From contig KN880542.1 of assembly GCA_000934385.1 (NCBI GenBank), positions 1 to 64,000 of the forward strand: a stretch of DNA of 64,000 nt. Direction: 5' to 3'. Under the pieces are notes generated by a model. It had not been told where the DNA came from. It was given only the letters and a program-made list of their open reading frames with translations, and made no database searches. Of the stretch, positions 57,422-64,000 are shown one piece after another. The translations under genes were made by a program, and so were the position numbers. This stretch comes from Cylindrobasidium torrendii FP15055 ss-10. Taxonomy: Eukaryota; Basidiomycota; Agaricomycetes; Agaricales; Physalacriaceae. Positions within the stretch are counted from its first letter, which is position 1. Each line of letters starts with the position of its first letter.

Positions 57422-58186
57422 TGAAAGTAGTCGGACTACACGCGGCTACATAAGTCAAAAATATGAGGATAGATAAGGTTTGTTGGCATACCTTCGAAAA
57501 AGGGAGGCGGATTTGGCAAACAACTCTCAGAAGAAGGCGTTTCTTTTTATACCGCCAGCCACGGTCACGGGTTGATTGTAACGATAGCGGTGATATTGAT
57601 GAAGAATAACGTAAGTATTGATAGACAAAATTCCATCCAATCTATATAGGATCAAGTGACAACAGGCAAAGCCGCGAGGCACCGGGAAGTGGCGGGCTCA
57701 AACAAATGCTACGGTAAGCTGGCAACCGTACAGAATGCTTCTAGAGATACTTTAGCATCAAAAATTGAAAAGGGATGTACTCTTCAACTCCCTTCGAACA
57801 GTAGCCCATTGCTGACAAATCGCACCGATCATTACTAATACCCCATTGTTTGAGTGTACCACGATCGTACCCACTTCCTACAGAATCACACCTCATCAAC
57901 GTTCGAAAGCAATAATCACATGATAGATGTTAAATGCTACTTGGCGCCAATTTACCTTCTAGCAGCGTTGACCCATCCAGCAAAGAAGGGACGACAATTT
58001 CCAAGTTGTGTCGGGGTACTTGTAATGCCTAGTGTAATTCACTGAAAATCGAGCTGCTATGCGTTTCATGACACGTGGACAGAATGGCGTTGATAACAAC
58101 TGACTAATCGGCCTATGCCCCACTAATTGCTTGTGCAAACCGATATTATAGTGTCGAGCACGTACAGTACAATACACCTAGGATTC
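57422..58186. other. Intergenic within duplication unit 2
   Basis: Counterpart of 52062-52866 with shared words (AAACAAATGCTACGG; GGCAACCGTA; GAATGCTTCTAGAG). No gene. Confidence 0.6.
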
Positions 58187-59547
58187 TCAGTTCCATACGC
58201 TATCCAATACCAAAGTGATCTTGAAACCTGCGAGGGGTAGCGCCTCCAATTTTCCGCCAATTTGGGCTGAAACGATCTCCAGTTTTTGCGGCGTCTCCGG
58301 AGCAATATTTGCAAAGCAAAGCACGACCTCTCTGAGAGCCCTTCTGTAGCTCAATGCTTGCAGCCGTTGGGATAATGTGGACGACTGCATGTCCTCTGGA
58401 CACTGAGCAAAGAACAGCCGCAGTGTCCGAAGCTTGGGAAGGTGACAGGGCTCAAATTCCAGCCAACGCATCTGCCCTTGTAAAGACAGCACTCCCGGAA
58501 GTTGTATGTCTAATTCACGTAGGTTGGGCAAGACCGCCGAACATTCCTTCGTGAAGGACTCCAAATTTTCGTGGTACTTTCTCTTGTCAAAGAGGAATCC
58601 TCCATCCGGAACAGCGATATTTATGAGCAAATGTCGAAGCTCGCTATGCCGGAGAAAGGTGACGATGCCGCGTCGTGTTCTGAAGTGAAGGTCTCGAACG
58701 TTCATGTCGAGCTCTCGCAGGACAGGGGCCAGGAGTCTGGGTAACAGAAAGTCGGCGTACGCGACACTCATCCGCTGCAGGCACGATAAGAGAACAGTGG
58801 GAGGACGAGGAACATCCTCGTATTCTCTTGGCTCCATGTGAAACTGCCCTAGGCAGATGTCGACCTTGCGCAGCTCGATGCACTGAGCAAGAATATAAGC
58901 CAGATCAAACTTGTCGCCAGGCGCCGTGATTGGCAAGCGCACGATTGTCAGGTTCTGAACCTGCTTCCAGGGAATGAGGCCTGGCACACGATGTGGGAAG
59001 TGGGTCATGCCGCTGTCCAACGTCAGGGAAAGGGGAGCCCCACGAGCCCTCTCGATGCTGAGCGCGATGGGGCGTCGGTCAAAACGTGCTGGATTGTATC
59101 TCGCCGGTCCTATCCTGAAGGTCGACCAAAGCTCTGGCATATCGAGGGCGATATCTCGCCAGTGTGAGCAGACGGCAGCTATTGCCCATGGACCAAGCTC
59201 CTCCTGGGCGCGTTTGGCGGCGAAGTCGACGCCCCATTCGCGGGGGAGGCAGAAACTGAAGATGTGCCTCAAGAGTTCGACGGGAAGTTGGCGTTTGACG
59301 GATAGGATAGCTTTGTGGTGTTCCACAAACATATGAGCGTTGTCCTTGTGCTTCTGGATATGCTTGAAGTCATCATCACAGGCAGACATTTGTGAAAGGC
59401 TGCAATCCAGCTTGAACAGATTGGCTTCTTGTTCGACAATGAAGCGACGGATGCCGTCCTTGATTGAATCGTAGGGCATAAAAAGGGGTCTCGAACAAGG
59501 GCTTCGTAGGGCGAAGTAAGGTCCATTATTGCTGCAGTGACCGGCAT
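58187..59547 (-). pseudogene. F-box-like protein B', frameshifted paralogue of B
   Basis: The family start is kept (ATG 59547, MPVTAAIMDLTSPYEALVRD), but one base is missing at about 59473 compared with paralogues: the codons for CPDDSIKD have lost a G. Translation from 59547 therefore ends at 59269. The deletion leaves an ATG at 59479 (MPYDSIKDGIRRF) in frame with the rest, so a protein lacking the first 23 residues but with the F-box core LPVELLRHIFSFCLP and all repeats could still be made. The downstream frame is fully open to 58187, suggesting a recent change or a base-calling error. TATA-like TATAAG at 59670-59675. Confidence 0.65.
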
Positions 59548-59549
59548 CG

Positions 59550-60113
59550 CCTTCGTGGAAACTACCGCATAGGCCGTGAGTATGAGAATCTACTAAGAGG
59601 GTTGTCAGCGCACCTTTGAGAAGCTGAGTGATGATGGTGGTTGGTGGGAGAGTCACTCGTCGTTCGGGGCTTATACATAAGTATCCTCAATCATTCCACA
59701 CAAGATCGAACCAGCAGTAAGCGCTAGTAAGCACATGTGGCTCAGTCGCGGACAAGTGGTTTGCAAAGACAACGTTACCGTATCCCAAATGTGTGCCACG
59801 AACAATTGGGCTCAATGCCCCTGCCTCGCATCGATCCTGGCGGAGTGTTCGAGCCTCAACGTCAATACTACATAGTGGTAGTAGAATTTATACACCCCAA
59901 AGGGAACTGAGAATAAAATCAATGATATTACAGCAAGCCAATCTCTCAAAGCCGTTCTGGTGCTTCTTGCGAGCAGCGAAATGGAATGCCCTGTCATGAC
60001 CATTAAATATTTGATATCTACCTTGCCAGGCTTGCCTGACTTGCAGCGACCTTAACAACAGTTGATATGCATGAGCTGTGCGATTAGCAATTGAGTCTGT
60101 GCGGTATATTGCT
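59550..60113. other. Intergenic; right end of duplication unit 2
   Basis: Alignable with 54238-54665 up to about 59950 and unique after that. Confidence 0.55.
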
Positions 60114-61257
60114 CTACACCAGACATTCCTTGCTAGCCTTGACACCGTCGACTAGAGGTATGTCATCTAAGAGAAATGCTGGGATGTCTACGCCGTGCAC
60201 TCGACAGAACTCAACAAAGTAGCTGGGCAACTTCGCCAGCACTTTGAGGCGATACCTACTTCCGCCTCGCTTTGTTGGCTGTGCGTCTTCTGGAGCTCTG
60301 CTTTTTGCCTGCCTGAATTGCTGCACATGCGTCGTGAGTGACAGCAGGATACCCCGAGATACACCACATACCCAGATATCCAGCGACGATGCATGAAGAT
60401 ATAGAAACGGCTCCTTGTCCTTCGGGTTGTAAAGTGTATCGCCCACGATGGGTCGTCCGAGGACCTTTGCAAGGTGTACACGAAGCTGGTGTTTGTGTCC
60501 TCCGACTAGTTCCAATGATACCAAGGAGAGTTCGCAGTCCGCGCTTTCTGCAAGCACTCTGTATTTGGTTTGTATTCCAGAGGCATCCGGTGCTTTCGAC
60601 GCCGTAGACTTGTCATTTCTTGATGCTCCCTGCTTCACGGGTTGGCCCAGCATGACCCGACCCGACTTGTCCACGCACAGCGGTCGGTCAATGATGCCTT
60701 GTTTCTTGTGAAGCCTTCCTCGTACGAGTGCGGTGTAGACTTTGGTCACCTCCCGCCGCTTGAACTGGCCAGCAGAGGCTTTCGCGTGCGACTGGCTCGT
60801 AGCGAAAAGTAGACTGCCTGTAGTGAGCTTAAATGTTTAGTGACGAGGTGACCAGGTCTCAGAACACGCACCCTGTCGAGACGGTGGACGGTCCGAAGGT
60901 CTTCAGGATATCCATATTCTTCCTTCAGGCCTGTTCGAAACGTCAAGTCATGTAAGGATAAGTTTGGCGACGGTCCTTACGTGCAAGCATTGCTGACATT
61001 TGGTCATCTTCCTGGAGAGTAGACTGACAGACCAGACCAGAGGGTTTGTTGATCACGACAATGGATCTGCTATGCCACAAGACTTGAGCGGAAATTGGCG
61101 GATTTCCTGCTGTGACAGTTTGCTGGGCCCATTCGCAGTCATGGTTCAACTTGGCAGATGAATGTCTAGCTGTCCTAGAAGATGCTGTCGTTGTTTGTGC
61201 GGCTTTGAACCGTATTTGCGAGGAATATCGTCGAATAGCCCGAGGCGCGACGTTCAT
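60114..61257 (-). CDS. RluA-family pseudouridine synthase, probably mitochondrial
   Basis: Converts uridine to pseudouridine in RNA. ATG 61257 gives an Arg/Ser-rich presequence (MNVAPRAIRRYSSQIRFKAA) suited to mitochondrial import; the frame further up has only a TTG. The substrate-site region starts SIVVINKPSGLVCQ. The catalytic motif, formed across an intron, is VHRLDRLTTGSLLFAT with the conserved Asp. KVYTALVRGRL and GGHKHQLRVHLAKVLGRPIVGD follow, as in the RluA fold. It ends DGVKASKECLV. Three exons. The target could be mitochondrial large-subunit rRNA as for yeast Pus5, or a tRNA; sequence alone does not say. Confidence 0.9.
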
Positions 61258-61589
61258 GATGGCAAGAGAGCAAGCGTGCACGTTGCCGAGCAATGCCGAA
61301 CTCCGTGATCGCGTCTCACCTTCTCACCGCCACATTTCGATTCATTCGTTTCAACGAAGATATCATCAAGCAGACGCTCCAAACTGACTCCAGTCCAATT
61401 TGACTAGCATAGCCCTGATCCAGATGTTTGGCTTGGCATATCGGGACTATAAGACCGTGTTCTCACCATGGCTTGTTTCATTCATCTTTCTTTCCCCAAC
61501 CACATTGGTGCTTGCCCTTCTTCTTTGTCGTCCCAGTCGACCGTTTTTCTTTTCTTGTTGGGGTTCTCTCATACTTCATTCACGACGCA
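61258..61589. promoter_or_regulatory. Divergent promoter region
   Basis: About 330 bp between the pseudouridine synthase and the membrane protein gene. Includes a pyrimidine-rich leader before 61590. Confidence 0.45.
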
Positions 61590-62897
61590 ATGGTCTCCAA
61601 AGCACAACGCATAACATTATATTCCGTGCTTATAACCGCCTCGATTGGCCAAATCATCGCGGGCTCACTGTCTGCCTCAAGCTATGAGCCATGGTGGTCA
61701 GTTGTCAATCCAGCGAATTCTCCACAAGGTGTGTACAGATCAGTTATACACTCGCGCCATCCTGAGCCGTGTCCGTGATAGTCTATTTTGCCTCTATATC
61801 GGCTTTCGTGGCTCTCCTCACCTTCATCTGGTCAATCATTTTGTAAGCTGCTGCGATAATATTCGACAACGGAATTCTGACAAGTGGACATAGGCTCTGC
61901 TTCAACGATGCACCATTTTCCAAACACCCCCTCACGAGAGTCCGTGCGCATCTGTATTCCCTCGTTGGCGTTGCAGCTGCGTGGCTGGGTGCGTTTTACA
62001 TGACTTCATGACTTTCCGGTTCTCATTTGTAAACGTAGTACTGTCCGTGCTCCTTTCCTCTCAATTCCAAACGGTATGCAGGTCCACTGATATCGATGAC
62101 CCCGCATGCGGTACGGCCATTGCATCTGCAGTGATCTCTTGGATCCTCTTCATTGTGGGTACGTGGTTATTTTGATCTGTTTTCGTGGCCATACTCAAGC
62201 TCGTCGATCCACGCAGCCGCATGCGGTGCATTCTTCATTCGCCATTCGTTTTCAGACGCATCCAAGTACGACAATATTACCATGAAGGACACTATCGATC
62301 CAAACCGAGAAGATCCCGCTCTCGGCAAGGAGCGTTCGCAAGGGTTAACGGCTCTTGTAGTTCTCTACTCCTTCATCATTGCTTTTGGAATTGCTCAGGT
62401 CGGCATGGGCATATTCGCCGCCCTCGAAAGTCGAGGAAGCTTTAGGATCGATCGCGATGATTTTTTTCCGCCCAGTGGTATGTCTTCCTCTGACAACACT
62501 GTTCTGTATTTCATTGACTTTTGTATCAGTCGTTTTCGCGTCAATCACAGCGGTATATGCCATGTGGCACTGGATCTGGTCGAGCGTGCTTATTGCGTAC
62601 ATCAACAAGCCCAACTCTACCTCGGCGCTCACACGTCTTGGTCCTCACTTCTGGAGCGCTGCTGTTTCTACGCTTGTATGGCTTGCCCTTGCCATTGGAT
62701 TCACTACGCAAATGCCGTATAATTGTCAGTTCGAGGTGTACTCCGACGGGCTTATGTACGTATGGTGTGCAGCGAACGGCACAGCAATGTCGCTGTCGTT
62801 TGTTTTGTTTTTCCTCAGCGCCCCGGTAGCGTTCATCACTGGGCTTGCGGCGAACCGGACGGGATCGTACGAGGGGAGGTTAAGGGAGACTATATGA
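61590..62897 (+). CDS. Multi-pass membrane protein, MARVEL/tetraspan-like layout
   Basis: ATG 61590 starts MVSKAQRITLYSVLITASIG. Hydrophobic segments in order: LITASIGQIIAGSLSA; VYFASISAFVALLTFIWSII; LYSLVGVAAAWL; AIASAVISWILFIV; then, after a hydrophilic part with DTIDPNREDPALGKERSQ, LVVLYSFIIAFGIAQVGMGI; VVFASITAVYAMWHWIW; FWSAAVSTLVWLALAIGF; SLSFVLFFLSAPVAFITGL. It looks like a four-helix unit occurring twice. The splice between the halves near 62150-62270 is uncertain, so these may be two genes, the second starting at about 62281. No function assigned. Confidence 0.55.
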
Positions 62898-63072
62898 AGA
62901 CATTGATACGCTTGACTCACGAGTCACGACACGGACATGGACACTTATACTCAATACTACTACTTGTACATTATACCAATCCAGGACTTTGAAACGTACA
63001 GCCAGTGCCACTCGACCCCAAGCCTTGAATCTTGATTATGACGAAATCGGCCCGAAGTGCCGCTGCTTCGAA

Positions 63073-64000
63073 ATGATGGGTGATTCGAGGTGTTCGCGGT
63101 TCGCCGTTTGCTCTTCGTTCGTGACCAGCATGTGCTCAAGTAAGGCCGTTCGATCTTGTTTTTGCTGCTCTTATCACTTGTCATCTAGACGCGTGCGCGC
63201 ATTGTAGCATTGTCAACCCTGGAACTGTCTTCGAGCAGACGCAATCCGAGTCATCTCCGTTCCAGTATTTGCTGAACTCGACCAGTACCATCCCTGAGAA
63301 CGCTATACCTCGCCAGGAAATTCGAGAATATCTGGGTACCCTGAGGGACTATCAGAAGAATGCTAACGCATCCTTGTCTGCCCTTCGCAGGGCACTTCGA
63401 GCGGCCGAAGCGGAATCTCTTCGAGTGCGCCACAAGATTGACATGCACGCACGTCTCATCGCTCCAATCAACACCCTGCCTTCGGAAATCCTTGCGCTGA
63501 TATTTCATATCATCAGCAGAAGCAGCACACCTACCCAAACGAGTGAGATCCCACTGGCGATTGTACTCACGAGGGTTTGTCGCCGATGGGAGATCATTGC
63601 ATACGACACAGCGCTATTATGGAATAGTTGGAGATTCTGGGAAGAGGACAGAACCGAAGTCCAAAATGACATTCCATTGATTGTTAACTGGCTTTCCCTG
63701 TCCCGCGGTGCACCTGTGTACATATCCCTATTCCATGAAGCAGTTTCTGCGCCGACTCTAAAAGCCATAGACCAGAGCTCCTTGCTAATACGACACCTAC
63801 AAGTCGGGGTCACTTCTCGCGCGCATTTTGACCAGCTCGCGGACATGGGTCAATACCCCAATCTGGAGCATTTTGAAATCGACTTTCAGGGATGCTCAAT
63901 CAACGAGGATGCGCTTTCGGACTCTGACGACGAGGACTTCGAGAGTGCGCTTTTCGACCGCCTGAAGGACTCCGAAAGCTTGCGGACATTCGTGCTCAAA
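63073..64000 (+). CDS. F-box protein, 3' end beyond the window
   Basis: ATG 63073 (MMGDSRCSRFAVCSS) with a 49 nt intron at 63139-63187 joining to NACAHCSIVNPG. The N-terminus is cysteine-rich. A coiled-coil region follows (LSALRRALRAAEAESLRVR), then a classical F-box, INTLPSEILALIFHIISR, VCRRWEIIAYDTALLWNSW, and the beginning of leucine-rich-type repeats. It differs clearly from the cluster at 42-59 kb and belongs to the common basidiomycete F-box type with an N-terminal helix. Still open at base 64000. Confidence 0.8.

Noticed and set aside
1..64000. CRISPR arrays, rRNA or tRNA genes, viral genes
   Set aside because: No regularly spaced repeats, no rRNA-like sequence and no convincing tRNA fold were seen by eye; a tRNA scan could still find one I missed.

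Overview
The window looks like a basidiomycete chromosome, most likely a mushroom-forming Agaricomycete. Coding regions are broken by many GT-AG introns of about 45-60 nt. The gene content is typical of that class: a heme-thiolate peroxygenase, a DUF6535 membrane protein, an F-box-like repertoire, thaumatin-like proteins and small secreted proteins. Assignments rest on motifs and splice signals read by eye; no database search was possible.

Layout: (1) 1-5.7 kb is repeat-rich: a fold-back repeat, an intact peroxygenase gene (minus strand), a decayed inverted partial copy of it, and a further pair of inverted repeats enclosing both. (2) 5.7-38.7 kb is an ordinary gene-dense region: WDR7-like WD40 protein, DUF6535 protein, proline-rich protein, a 71-residue cysteine-rich secreted peptide (its three exons had to be assembled by hand), a short forkhead protein, DNA polymerase alpha catalytic subunit, a multi-pass membrane protein, an unresolved 2 kb stretch, a CLC chloride channel, Mediator subunit 4, an RBR E3 ligase, a dual-specificity phosphatase and a GH27 alpha-galactosidase-like enzyme. 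(3) 39.4-60 kb is a recently rearranged segment: three thaumatin-like copies (a 5' half, a full copy, a 3' half beside a 100-N gap), five related F-box-like genes, a ZIP zinc transporter, a PTR2 peptide transporter, and one unknown gene whose 5' and 3' parts lie 15 kb apart. (4) 60-64 kb holds a mitochondrial-type RluA pseudouridine synthase, a four-to-eight-pass membrane protein, and another F-box gene cut by the window end.

The most notable signal is in part 3. The thaumatin gene and gene X are each split in two at the same pair of junctions (about 40294 and the gap at 55527-55626), and all four halves keep open, conserved reading frames. This means either a very recent rearrangement or a contig-order error caused by near-identical thaumatin copies. 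In the same segment a block [thaumatin, F-box A, F-box B] is duplicated; the thaumatin parts are almost identical while the F-box parts have diverged strongly.

No operons, CRISPR arrays, rRNA or confident tRNA genes were seen. The genes act separately: replication (POL1), transcription (MED4, forkhead), transport (CLC, ZIP, PTR2), protein turnover (RBR, F-box family), secreted enzymes and defence-type proteins (peroxygenase, GH27, thaumatin-like, cysteine-rich peptide).
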